Assembly (NCBI GenBank): GCA_003519965.1
Contig: DOVS01000136.1
Coordinates: forward strand, 1-13,110
Source: Betaproteobacteria bacterium
GTDB lineage: Bacteria; Pseudomonadota; Gammaproteobacteria; Burkholderiales; UBA9220
Direction of reading: 5' to 3'
DNA: 13,110 nucleotides
Both the position numbers and the translations under genes were made by a program. Shown here in pieces: positions 1 through 7,951 of the stretch. Below the pieces are notes generated by a model that was not told the origin of the DNA, searched no databases, and saw nothing but the letters and a program-made list of their open reading frames with translations. The first letter of the stretch is position 1. Every line of letters begins with the position of its first letter.

Positions 1-803
1 AGACCGGCGCCGTTCACCATGCAGCCGATATTACCATCGAGGGCGATATAATTAAGCCCGGCCTCCCGCGCCGCCGCTTCCTTGGGATCATCTTGGGAAA
101 TATCGCGCAATTCGGCCAGCCCTTGGCGCCGGTAAAGTGCGTTGTCGTCCACCGCGATCTTACAATCAAGCGCGGTCAGATCGCCGCCGCCAGTCACCGC
201 CAAAGGATTAATTTCCAATAGCGACAAATCATTGTCCAGAAATAAGCGATACAATCTCTTCGCCAACTTCGCGAACAAACCGGTCTGCTCCTTCGGCAAC
301 CCTAAGCCGAACGCCAAGCGGCGGCATTGGAAATCCTGCAACCCCCAGATCGGATCGCACGCTTCGCTTAATATTTTCATTGGATCGGTTTGCGCGATTT
401 CCTCGATCTCCACACCGCCAGCGGCGGACGCCGCCAAAACGATCCGCTCGCGCTCGCGATCGACCGTTAAACTCAAGTAAATTTCCCGCTGGATGTCTAA
501 GGTTTCCTCCACCAACACCGCCCGCACCATTTGCCCGCCGGGCGCATTCTGGCGCGTGACCAAAGGCTTGCCGAGGAGTTGGGCGGCATGTGCTTGTAAT
601 TCCTCAATGGATTGGACAAGCCGCACGCCGCCCGCCTTTCCGCGGCCGCCGGCATGGACTTGCGCTTTCACTATCCAGCGCGTCCCCCCTAGCGCCGCCG
701 CGGCAGATTCGGCCAGCGCCGCATCCGTCGCCACCACCCCCCGCGGAGTGGCGACGCCATAATCGCGCAGCAACTGCTTCGCCTGATATTCGTGAAGATT
801 CAT
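1..803 (-). CDS. sucC: Succinyl-CoA synthetase (ADP-forming) beta subunit, partial
   Basis: Beta subunit of succinyl-CoA ligase, the TCA-cycle enzyme that interconverts succinyl-CoA and succinate with ATP (or GTP) formation; it pairs with SucD in the cytoplasm. Reading the minus strand from the ATG at 803 gives 267 codons before the window edge, about two thirds of the roughly 390 residues usual for SucC. The N-terminus MNLHEYQAKQLL is the family signature. An ATP-grasp region follows, with K46 and the glycine-rich GGRGKAGG (52-59), then LLEINPLAV and, close to the edge, GNIGCMVNGAG. These match SucC more closely than malate-CoA ligase MtkA. The start is preceded by GCGAGG, close to the ATG. 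sucD would be expected beyond the left edge. No frameshift is visible in the part present. The identification is secure; only the C-terminal third is missing, because of the window boundary. Confidence 0.95.
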   Translation of the reverse strand, partial: MNLHEYQAKQLLRDYGVATPRGVVATDAALAESAAAALGGTRWIVKAQVHAGGRGKAGGVRLVQSIEELQAHAAQLLGKPLVTRQNAPGGQMVRAVLVEETLDIQREIYLSLTVDRERERIVLAASAAGGVEIEEIAQTDPMKILSEACDPIWGLQDFQCRRLAFGLGLPKEQTGLFAKLAKRLYRLFLDNDLSLLEINPLAVTGGGDLTALDCKIAVDDNALYRRQGLAELRDISQDDPKEAAAREAGLNYIALDGNIGCMVNGAG

Positions 804-1454
804 AACCTCGCTACGGCCGCTTCCCGGCGGAAATTGAAAAGCGGTAATTTTGGAGCAAAACGCCGGAAGATTCCAGCGCCGTGCGCCTGGCTATAGCTGA
901 AAAGAAGGCCCGGCGCTCCATGGCGGCGTTGCCGGCGCATCCAGGAGGCTTCGGTCGCGTCGGCCACTGCGCAAAAGCGGCGTCACCGGTCGCAACGCCG
1001 CCATGGAAGCGGTCTTCACCGCCGCCACCGGGGCGGTGCTCGCCATGATGCCGGCCTCCGCCACAATCCGTGGAAACGCGGTGGTCAATTTTAGCGCCGA
1101 GAACAACGCTCCGGAACGCCCTTGGGAAATATAGTTAACTTGCTGATTTACCTAGGGCTGCCGCCTCGCCTTGAACCATTTTCACCTAATCTCCGAAAAC
1201 AACCGTTGGCGAGGCGAAGCCCGTGGAAATCCATGGACGCCCGGCGTGGCGCAAGCAATGCACCGCTCCATTGCGGATTGAAGCAATAACGCAGAAAAGG
1301 ATAGACACGCATTGGCGGCTAACGGTGCACCGATACGCCGCACGGCGGAGAAAACGCCCAAAACCTAGATGCAGATTCGGCCGCCGAAGCGACAGCGCCG
1401 GCGAAAGCGGTCTGGCGCGTCGTCTTTTGACATCCTGAGACGGAGTAGCCCGGG
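804..1454. other. Non-coding stretch upstream of sucC
   Basis: About 650 bp separates the sucC start from the end of the HDOD gene. Short open frames occur (for example minus 891-1106 and plus 1003-1134), but none resembles a known family, has a convincing ribosome site or shows protein-like composition. The sucC promoter should lie here on the minus strand, but I could not pick a convincing -35/-10 pair. Small structures seen are an inverted repeat GCAATG/CATTGC at 1255-1274 with an 8-nt loop and a 14-nt palindrome GTAGCCCGGGCTAC at 1445-1458 that overlaps the stop codon of the HDOD gene. No tRNA or insertion sequence was recognised. Confidence 0.5.
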
Positions 1455-2936
1455 CTACGAACTCACCACTTCGATTTGCTCGGCCCACAACAAGGCCTGA
1501 AGGTGCGCGTCGTTGACCACGTCCGCATCCACGCCGCACATTTCCGCTAGCTTTTCGATTTTCTGCGGATTTTCATCCTCGCAAGCGACCGCCAGTTTGA
1601 GAAAGGGTGCGTAAACGCCATGTCCCTTAACTAAAGCGTCGAAAATCGGCTGGGGAAGATGGAGGTTAGCCAGCGCTTTATTGATCGGCATATCCAGCAG
1701 CACGTCCAGCAACGAGAAAATACCCACGATAAATAAACTATCGCTCGCTGGCGGCGCTAATTCCCGTTGGCCAAGCAACTCGGTCAATCGAGCGCGAACC
1801 AAAGCGTTTTTCAGTATCGACCGGCTTCTCTGGTCGGCGTGGCCGGAGGTAAATAACAATAACGTCAACCAGCGGTACAACTGCTCGTAACCTAGCACAA
1901 TCAGCGCGTGGCCGATGGAGCGAATTTCCTGCTCGAAACCGTTGGCCGCCGAATTAATATAACGCAACAGCTTATACGACAGCATGGGGTTACGCTTAAA
2001 CCCCTCCTCCAGCTCGGGAAGCTCCGCCTGTATCTTGACCTTGTTGAGCAACTCCATGACCTGAAGCCGGTCATTACCGATGCGCTGCACCGAGACCAGT
2101 TTCGGCCGGGAAAAGAACAATCCCTGAAAATAATGGAATGACAGCTTACGGCAAACCTCGAAATCCTCCTCTGCGTTGACCCCGATGGCCAGCATCCGCG
2201 GTTCGGCGCCCTTCATGAGGGCAACCACTTGCTTGCCCAATTCGATCGCATCGAAACGGCCGACGTGGATGCGAACGTAATGGGCAATCTTGAGCAACGG
2301 CGCCATTTCCGGGGAATAAACAAAATCGTCCAAGGCAAGCTGGAATCCCGCCGCAGCCAACTGTTGCAACGGCTTAAACAATGATTCCACCCGCTCGGCC
2401 ATCACGGGAACAACCACGACGATGCCATTGCGCGGCAACTTGGACAACAAGGGACTGCCCAGCGCCGCAGGCGTCAAGGGAATAAAGATCTGCCGGTCGC
2501 CCAACAAGCGTTCGATGCGCAACCCTAAAATACACTTCAGCAAGGTTTCATCGTAAAGCCGTTGCAGCGATTCGTCCCATTTACGCCGGCTATAGCCGTC
2601 TGTATCCGTATTTCCCCGCAACATCAATTCATAACCGATAATTTTCTGAAAGCGGTCGAATACCGGCTGCCGCCCGATGAAACGCTGGCGCAAGCCAACC
2701 ATATCGGTCGTTTCCCCATCGGTGGGAATATCCAGAATACTGGTCACCACATTCTCTACCGGAATGTTGCCGGTATCGATCACGGGCGCCTCCGGTGCGA
2801 TCGGGCGGCCCGGCGTATTGACCGGCGGCACGACATCGGTCAACAAATACGCACTTTTCCCTTCCGCGCCCGAGGGCCGGGATTCCTTTCCCGAACGTTT
2901 GCCGCTCTTGAAGAGATTGAAATATTTTTTAAACAT
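1455..2936 (-). CDS. Degenerate EAL domain plus HDOD domain signalling protein (YuxH/COG3434 type)
   Basis: A 493-residue cytoplasmic protein with no signal peptide or membrane segment. Residues 1-80 are a basic, Pro/Gly-rich, probably disordered tail starting MFKKYFNLFK. Residues 85-280 form an EAL-like domain and about 285-490 an HDOD domain (LPELEEGFKRNPMLSYKLLR, then a SIGHALIVLGYEQLYRW block). The EAL part keeps YELMLR (E103), LALDDF (D203-D204), A255-E256 and the FQGLFFSRP end. It has lost other metal or substrate residues: the usual N of 'F-x-N-L' is P153, the E of the 'EIxE' strand is gone, and the 'KID' strand reads RIHV. It is therefore probably a regulatory, non-hydrolysing module rather than a cyclic-di-GMP phosphodiesterase. 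Family members act in motility, surface behaviour or stress signalling, but the partner here is unknown. The start has no strong ribosome site, though no other Met occurs before residue 79. It stands alone, divergent from the transporter gene. Confidence 0.88.
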   Translation of the reverse strand: MFKKYFNLFKSGKRSGKESRPSGAEGKSAYLLTDVVPPVNTPGRPIAPEAPVIDTGNIPVENVVTSILDIPTDGETTDMVGLRQRFIGRQPVFDRFQKIIGYELMLRGNTDTDGYSRRKWDESLQRLYDETLLKCILGLRIERLLGDRQIFIPLTPAALGSPLLSKLPRNGIVVVVPVMAERVESLFKPLQQLAAAGFQLALDDFVYSPEMAPLLKIAHYVRIHVGRFDAIELGKQVVALMKGAEPRMLAIGVNAEEDFEVCRKLSFHYFQGLFFSRPKLVSVQRIGNDRLQVMELLNKVKIQAELPELEEGFKRNPMLSYKLLRYINSAANGFEQEIRSIGHALIVLGYEQLYRWLTLLLFTSGHADQRSRSILKNALVRARLTELLGQRELAPPASDSLFIVGIFSLLDVLLDMPINKALANLHLPQPIFDALVKGHGVYAPFLKLAVACEDENPQKIEKLAEMCGVDADVVNDAHLQALLWAEQIEVVSS

Positions 2937-3162
2937 TGGAAATATAGATAAGGTCGGTCGTTCTTACTTCATTGTATTGCATTTCATGCGATTGGCATAC
3001 CTCAGGCCGCCCGCCGGGACAGCGCCCAATCTCCCCTAAAATTTATCGGGCCCCAATGACTTTGTTCCTATTCGTTCCTACCAGAAAGACCCAATTGCCG
3101 ATAGCGAAGTTCACGGCGGCCAACTCCGACTGGACTTCTCCGGCTTTTCATCTTCACAGTAC

Positions 3163-3178
3163 GCGGCGTTCGCGCCGC
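3163..3178 (+). terminator. GC-rich hairpin with TTCG loop, possible terminator
   Basis: GCGGCG-TTCG-CGCCGC is a perfect 6-bp GC stem closed by a TTCG tetraloop, an unusually stable RNA hairpin on the plus strand. It is followed by CACTTTTCCC, a short and imperfect T-run. No plus-strand gene lies upstream in the window, so if it terminates anything it would be an unannotated small RNA or antisense transcript from the HDOD gene region. It may also be a chance structure. Confidence 0.25.
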
Positions 3179-3227
3179 CACTTTTCCCTCGGGTTGAATA
3201 CTGCGCCGGTCATTCGGCGGCCGGGCC

Positions 3228-3251
3228 GTCGATTTGTATTCACGAATCGAC
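3228..3251. repeat. Inverted repeat in divergent intergenic region
   Basis: GTCGATT at 3228-3234 pairs with AATCGAC at 3245-3251. Two further pairs (one T-G) extend the stem to 9 bp around a 6-nt loop, TATTCA. It could be a protein-binding dyad or an RNA hairpin. No gene start is close enough to assign a role. Confidence 0.3.
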
Positions 3252-3977
3252 GCAACCGTTTCCATAAAACACCGCAACATTATCGAAGACATTGACACGA
3301 GCCTCTTGGCGTATCGCGTAACGGGCATAGTGCGTCGGCTCGCGCCCCTGAAGACCTCTTATCGGTCTTAAATCGAGGTATTAATGACGGAGAATATTGA
3401 TAAACAATATGCGCTACCGCGAAAAATTCAAGATGGCGGCGCCAAATAAATCACTAAATAAAGATACGCCATAACAGAGGCGGGCCAGCTACATCACACA
3501 CTAGCGAGCGACGCCCTGGACAATCCGACAGCGGCAAGCTTAAAAATGGGCGTCACGACCTATTCCGATCCAGAGCGGTCAATTCGGCGATTTAGGATCG
3601 GCAAGCGCGCTGAAGCCGCCTATTGTCCCGCCGCCGCCTGGGATAGCCACGATAACGCTGTGGCTGCGTGTGTTTGCCGTTGCTCGCACGTATCCAGCGA
3701 GAGGTTTACGTCGATAAGATGTCTTAAAGAAACGCAACGCGATAGATTCAGTTATCTCGAACCGTCCTTCCCATTCGATGCGTCGCCATGACGACGCCAA
3801 CCGGCTTTCTCGAACACAGCGCCTCCCGCGCCGAACAACCTGGACCAACGGCGTCCAGTACCGGCCAGTGGAATTCTTCCTACGCAGCCGCCGATCTAGA
3901 TGCGACATCGCGAGATTCGGCGACGGGCCAGCTAACCGTCTGGCCGCACGAAGGCATTATTTAGCCGGGGAGACGAT

Positions 3978-4006
3978 TTGCCTCCTCGCCGAAAATATCG
4001 GATAAT
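3978..4006 (+). promoter_or_regulatory. Candidate sigma-70-like promoter for the SulP gene
   Basis: TTGCCT (3978-3983) and GATAAT (4001-4006) are separated by exactly 17 bases. The matches to TTGACA and TATAAT are 4/6 and 5/6. Transcription would begin near 4013, leaving a leader of about 23 nt to the ATG at 4036 or about 50 nt to the alternative TTG at 4063. Seen in sequence only; there is no experimental support. Confidence 0.45.
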
Positions 4007-4035
4007 CGCCAAGTTTTCAGCGCCTTAATCGATAG

Positions 4036-5853
4036 ATGCGCGTAAAAAGGGAAGGGTGGAATTTGAAAGACGTTCTGGCTTGTAATCTGTGGCTGTACAA
4101 GGTATTTCCCTTTTTGCGCTGGCTGCCCCGTGTCAATAAAAGCACCGCCCGCTCCGATCTGATCGCTGGGCTGACTGGCGCGATCATTGTGCTTCCCCAG
4201 GGCGTCGCATTTGCAACTATCGCTGGCATGCCGCCGGAATACGGCCTATACGCCGCGATGGTGCCGGCCATTATCGCCGCGCTATTCGGTTCCAGCTGGC
4301 ATCTAGTCTCCGGCCCGACCACCGCGATTTCCATCGTGATTTTCGCCACGGTCAGCCGTCTGGCGGAACCCGGCACGGCGGATTATATCTCTCTGGTGCT
4401 GACGATTACCTTTCTCACCGGCGTATTCCAGTTCGTCATGGGCTTGGCGCGCATGGGTACACTCATTAATTTTATCTCACATACCGTGGTGATCGGCTTT
4501 ACCGCCGGGGCGGCGGTGCTGATCGCCTCTAGCCAAATCAAGAATTTTTTCGGCATTCCCATTCCCCGTGGTTCGTCGTTTTACGAGATCATCCACCAAC
4601 TGGCGTTGCTCGCCGGCGATATTAATCTTTATGTCGCTTCGGTGGGTATCGTCACGCTGCTGGTCGGCGTTCTCGTCAAGAAATTCTTTCCCAAATTTCC
4701 CTACATGATCGCCGCCATGATCGCCGGCAGCGTCTATGCGGTTATTCTCAACCAACTCGTCGGCGTCGATGTGACCCACATCCGCACCGTAGGCGCGTTG
4801 CCTGCCGGATTGCCGCCGCTGTCCTACCCCGACTTTTCCCTGGAAACCATTAAGCAGACCGCCTCTAGCGCACTAGCGATTACCATGCTGGCGCTGACCG
4901 AGGCGGTTTCCATTTCCCGCGCGATCGCGGTGCGCTCGGAACAGCGTATCGACGGCAACCAGGAATTTATCGGCCAGGGCCTATCCAATATCCTAGGCAG
5001 TTTTTTTTCCGGCTACGACTCCAGCGGCTCGTTCAACCGCAGCGGCCTCAACTACGAGGCAGGCGCCAGGACGCCGCTGGCCGCGATGTTCGCCTCTGGA
5101 TTTCTAATCTTGATTCTGCTGATGGTGGCGCCCCTCGCCGCGTATCTGCCGATCCCCGCGATGGCGGCGATTCTGTTCATGGTGGGTTACGGTCTAATCG
5201 ACTTCCACCATATAGGCTCCATTCTCAAAACCAGCCGCGCGGAAAGCGTGGTGCTCGTAACCACGTTGCTGTCCACACTGTTCGTCGAACTGGAATTCGC
5301 CATTTACGTCGGCGTCATCCTATCGCTCATGCTCTACCTCAATCGCACCTCACGGCCGCAGATTCGCGACGAGTTGCCCAACCCTGCCGACCCGGGCCGC
5401 CGCTTCATCCCGGTAACGGATGCGATTGCTGAATGTCCGCAAATCAAATTTATGCGTGTCGACGGCTCTGTTTTCTTCGGGGCGGTCAACCATGTGCAAC
5501 AGGCTTTGCAGCAAATCGATGAAATCACCCCTACGCAAAAAAATACCGTGCTGCTATGCGATGGCATTAACTTTATCGATGTCGCCGGCGCCGAGATGCT
5601 GGGACAAGAAAGCCGGCGTCTTCGGAAAAAAGGCGGTGGGCTCTATCTCTATGGCGTTAAGGACGCGGTAACCGACATGTTGGAAAAAGGCGGCTATTTG
5701 GAAGTCATCGGCAAAGACCGTGTACACCAATCGAAGCCCAAGCTGATTAGCAGCGTGTACACGACGTTGGATCCGGAAGTTTGTCGCCATTGCTCGGCCC
5801 GTATCTTCACCGAGTGCCATATCGCTCTGCCCAACGGCGAAAGGCGAGACTAA
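4036..5853 (+). CDS. SulP-family anion transporter with C-terminal STAS domain
   Basis: Inner-membrane anion permease of the SulP/SLC26 family; known members carry sulfate, bicarbonate or dicarboxylates, coupled to H+ or Na+. The protein has 605 residues. The transport domain spans about 30-440, with family motifs AGMPPEYGLYAA (63-74), SGPTTAIS (92-99), an acidic TM8 residue E289 and the SGYDSSGSFNRSG loop (325-337). The cytoplasmic STAS domain spans about 467-575; the position of the phosphorylatable Ser of anti-sigma antagonists is Ala here (D515-V-A-G). A cysteine tail follows (C583, C586, C594), possibly metal-binding or redox-active. The substrate cannot be read from sequence; bicarbonate or sulfate are both open. 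The ATG at 4036 has no ribosome site, while TTG at 4063 has a purine-rich one and would give 596 residues. It lies 82 bp upstream of hyfB on the same strand, which suggests a functional link with the complex. Confidence 0.93.
   Translation: MRVKREGWNLKDVLACNLWLYKVFPFLRWLPRVNKSTARSDLIAGLTGAIIVLPQGVAFATIAGMPPEYGLYAAMVPAIIAALFGSSWHLVSGPTTAISIVIFATVSRLAEPGTADYISLVLTITFLTGVFQFVMGLARMGTLINFISHTVVIGFTAGAAVLIASSQIKNFFGIPIPRGSSFYEIIHQLALLAGDINLYVASVGIVTLLVGVLVKKFFPKFPYMIAAMIAGSVYAVILNQLVGVDVTHIRTVGALPAGLPPLSYPDFSLETIKQTASSALAITMLALTEAVSISRAIAVRSEQRIDGNQEFIGQGLSNILGSFFSGYDSSGSFNRSGLNYEAGARTPLAAMFASGFLILILLMVAPLAAYLPIPAMAAILFMVGYGLIDFHHIGSILKTSRAESVVLVTTLLSTLFVELEFAIYVGVILSLMLYLNRTSRPQIRDELPNPADPGRRFIPVTDAIAECPQIKFMRVDGSVFFGAVNHVQQALQQIDEITPTQKNTVLLCDGINFIDVAGAEMLGQESRRLRKKGGGLYLYGVKDAVTDMLEKGGYLEVIGKDRVHQSKPKLISSVYTTLDPEVCRHCSARIFTECHIALPNGERRD
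4048..4056 (+). promoter_or_regulatory. Purine-rich ribosome-binding site favouring a TTG start at 4063
   Basis: AGGGAAGGG lies 6 nt before the in-frame TTG at 4063, inside the longest open frame of the SulP gene. The upstream ATG at 4036 is preceded by AATCGATAG, with no Shine-Dalgarno-like run. Residues before the TTG (MRVKREGWN) are not part of the conserved SulP region. The TTG start is therefore plausible and perhaps preferred. Confidence 0.45.
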
Positions 5854-5895
5854 AGGCTAAGCCGCTTCATTCCTGCCTGGCAATCAGTAAGGCGC

Positions 5896-5924
5896 TAGAC
5901 AACACGCCATCGCTGGGCTACAAT
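5896..5924 (+). promoter_or_regulatory. Sigma-70-like promoter just upstream of hyfB
   Basis: TAGACA (5896-5901) and TACAAT (5919-5924) are 17 bases apart, each matching consensus at five of six positions. This is the best promoter in the window. It would start transcription near 5931, only about 5 nt before the hyfB ATG at 5936. That ATG also lacks a ribosome site, so the transcript from this promoter would be essentially leaderless. Read-through from the SulP gene is also possible, since no terminator is evident in the 82-bp gap. Confidence 0.5.
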
Positions 5925-5935
5925 GCTGCCAGCCG

Positions 5936-7951
5936 ATGAACGTTACCCACATTTTACCGATTGATTTTTTGCTTGATGCAATTGGATTATGGGTAGTGTT
6001 AGGAGTCGTCGGCGCAATCGCTGGAAAATCGACCAGCTGGATCCAGCGTCTCGTTTTTCCGTCGAGCGCGCTCACTTCCCTGCTGTTGCTAGTAATTAGC
6101 CTGTTGGCGCTTAGCCAACCGGTCGATACGCTGGTGCTTCCTCTGGGCCTACCGGGCCTGCCGTTCCATCTGCGGCTGGATGACTTATCCGCATTTTTCT
6201 TGCTACTGCTCGGCGCCGCCTCGCTGGGCGTCTCACTCTACAGTGCCGGCTATTTCCGCGCCATGGAAAATGCAACTCGCCGCCTGTTCTGTCTGGAGTA
6301 CCACCTGTTCCTCGCCAGCATGGCGCTGGTGATGCTGGCCGACGATGCCTACTTATTTCTGGTGGCATGGGAATCCATGGCGTTGTCGTCCTATTTTCTA
6401 GTCACGACCGACCATAAAATCCCCGATATTCGCCGCGCCGGCTTCATCTACCTGCTCATCGCCCATTTGGGCGCGCTCGCGCTCCTGCTATGCTTCGGCA
6501 TTCTCCAGGGGGGGCACGGCGACTATGCTTTTGCCGCCCTGCGCAATGCGCACTTATCGTCTTTCTGGGCCACGACCGCCTTCTTGCTGGCGCTTTTCGG
6601 CTTCGGCGCCAAGGCAGGCCTGCTACCGCTCCACGTATGGCTGCCGGAAGCGCATCCCGCCGCCCCTTCGCCAGTATCCGCCTTGATGAGTGGGGTAATG
6701 CTAAAAACCGCGATTTATGGGCTACTGCGGATTACCTTCGATTTACTACGCGGCCAGCAGCCATGGGAATGGGGAGCACTAGCGCTGGGGCTGGGACTCC
6801 TCACCGCCCTGTTTGGCGTCGCCTATGCCGCAGTACAGTCCGACATGAAGCGGCTACTTGCCTATTCATCTATCGAGAATATCGGTATCCTGCTGGTGGG
6901 CATCGGCCTGACGCTTCTGTTCCATACCTACCGCCTCAATCTGCTGGCGGCGCTGAGCCTCGCCGCCACACTATACCATAGCCTTAACCACGCCTTTTTT
7001 AAAAGTCTCTTGTTCCTCGGCGTTGGCTCGGTGCTGCATGCCACCGGCGAGCGCAATCTAGGCAAACTCGGCGGCCTGATTCACCGTATGCCATGGGTGG
7101 CGTGGACGGTACTGATCGGCACTCTTGCCATCGCCGGATTGCCGCCGTTGAACGGCTTTATTTCCGAATGGCTACTGCTGCAAGCCTTTCTATTTTCCCC
7201 GCGCCTTCCTCATCCCTATCTGGTGATGATGATGCCGGTCGCCTCCGCCGCCCTGGTGCTCGCGGTCGCGCTAGCCGCCTACGTCATGGTCAAATTTTAC
7301 GGCATCGTTTTTCTGGGGCAGCCACGCGAGACCAAACTCGCCCAGGCTCGTGATGCGGGTATTTGGGAACGATTAGGATTAGGTTGGCTGGCAGCGGGTT
7401 GCCTCTTTCTGGGGCTCGCCCCGGCGCTGGTTATTCCCATACTGGACTACGTCACCCGATTCCTGGTGGGAGATGCGCTGGGGAGCATGGCCACCCATAA
7501 CTGGCTGTTCCTGACGCCTGTGCTGCCGGAACGCGCAAGTTATAGCCCATTGTTCTTTCTGGGAGTGATTGCTAGCGTCGTCGCACTGACGTTCTTTGCC
7601 GTGCGGCGCATGTACCATGGCCGCCTGCGCTACAGCGACCCGTGGGATTGCGGTTATCCCGAAACCATACAACCCCGCATGCAGGATACGGCGGAGGGTT
7701 TCAGCCAGCCAATTTTACGAATTTTCGAGCCATTTTTCCATATCGAGCGGGAACAGCCCGATGCCTCGACCCCTCGCCCCCGCTACCGGGAAAAAATCGA
7801 GGATCGGCTATGGCGTCTCCTGTATCGCCCTCTTATCCGCTTTACCGACCGCCTTTCCGGTGGGATCACCAGACTTCAGCATGGACGCATCCATTTATAC
7901 TTGCTTTATAGTTTTCTCACCTTGCTGGCGCTGCTGATTTTCGTACGATGA
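5936..7951 (+). CDS. hyfB: Hydrogenase-4 component B-like proton-translocating subunit (NuoL/Mrp type)
   Basis: Large membrane subunit of a group 4 hydrogenase-type complex, homologous to NuoL/M/N and MrpA/D, expected to move H+ (or Na+) across the inner membrane. At 671 residues it has the usual HyfB/HycC length and is hydrophobic throughout. The antiporter core spans about 120-420. Residues for the proton path are kept: E146 in WESMALSSY (TM5), K226 in GFGAKAGLLPLHVWLPEAH (TM7), K257 (TM8), the KRLLAYSSIEN block (305-315), H348/H352 with K356, and E411 in GFISEW. The tail has the amphipathic region and final helix typical of Hyf/HycB-type proteins (FEPFFHIERE, then LQHGRIHLYLLY). It is the first gene of the operon, and hyfC starts inside its stop codon (ATGA overlap). 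The absence of a DabA-type partner gene nearby argues against a DabB role. Confidence 0.93.
   Translation: MNVTHILPIDFLLDAIGLWVVLGVVGAIAGKSTSWIQRLVFPSSALTSLLLLVISLLALSQPVDTLVLPLGLPGLPFHLRLDDLSAFFLLLLGAASLGVSLYSAGYFRAMENATRRLFCLEYHLFLASMALVMLADDAYLFLVAWESMALSSYFLVTTDHKIPDIRRAGFIYLLIAHLGALALLLCFGILQGGHGDYAFAALRNAHLSSFWATTAFLLALFGFGAKAGLLPLHVWLPEAHPAAPSPVSALMSGVMLKTAIYGLLRITFDLLRGQQPWEWGALALGLGLLTALFGVAYAAVQSDMKRLLAYSSIENIGILLVGIGLTLLFHTYRLNLLAALSLAATLYHSLNHAFFKSLLFLGVGSVLHATGERNLGKLGGLIHRMPWVAWTVLIGTLAIAGLPPLNGFISEWLLLQAFLFSPRLPHPYLVMMMPVASAALVLAVALAAYVMVKFYGIVFLGQPRETKLAQARDAGIWERLGLGWLAAGCLFLGLAPALVIPILDYVTRFLVGDALGSMATHNWLFLTPVLPERASYSPLFFLGVIASVVALTFFAVRRMYHGRLRYSDPWDCGYPETIQPRMQDTAEGFSQPILRIFEPFFHIEREQPDASTPRPRYREKIEDRLWRLLYRPLIRFTDRLSGGITRLQHGRIHLYLLYSFLTLLALLIFVR

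Larger units (their letters stand above)
2937..4035. other. 1.1-kb non-coding divergent intergenic region
   Basis: This region lies between the HDOD gene (minus) and the SulP gene (plus) and is visibly more AT-rich in parts than the flanking genes. Open frames here (minus 3068-3328, plus 2972-3295, minus 3579-3908, plus 3546-3791) have Arg/Ser-rich, low-complexity translations that resemble no family, and I treat them as chance. Three inverted repeats occur: 3163-3178 (TTCG loop), 3228-3251 and 3351-3369 (AAGACC/GGTCTT with a 7-nt loop). Just after the last is a 21-codon open frame at 3384-3449, with GAGG five to six bases before its ATG; it could be a small protein, a leader peptide or chance. 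GTTCCTA occurs twice at 3064-3080. A promoter candidate for the SulP gene is given separately. Confidence 0.5.

Noticed and set aside
1..803. Malate-CoA ligase beta subunit MtkA instead of SucC
   Set aside because: The N-terminus and the GNIGCMVNGAG region agree better with SucC; no serine-cycle genes are visible to support MtkA.
891..1134. Small frames upstream of sucC (minus 891-1106, plus 1003-1134) as genes or a gene remnant
   Set aside because: No family resemblance or ribosome site could be made out; composition is consistent with chance.
1445..1458. Palindrome GTAGCCCGGGCTAC as terminator of the HDOD gene
   Set aside because: It has no loop and no T-run on the minus strand, and it overlaps the stop codon.
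1186..1539. 117-residue minus-strand frame overlapping the HDOD gene end
   Set aside because: It overlaps a well-supported gene on the same strand in another frame and its translation is not protein-like.
3579..3908. 109-residue minus-strand open frame as a gene
   Set aside because: The translation is Arg/Ser-rich without recognisable domain or ribosome site; this is typical of a chance frame in GC-rich DNA.
5936..7951. DabB of a DabAB inorganic carbon pump
   Set aside because: No DabA (DUF2309) partner is present, and the protein sits in a full Hyf-type subunit set with a HyfB-type C-terminus.
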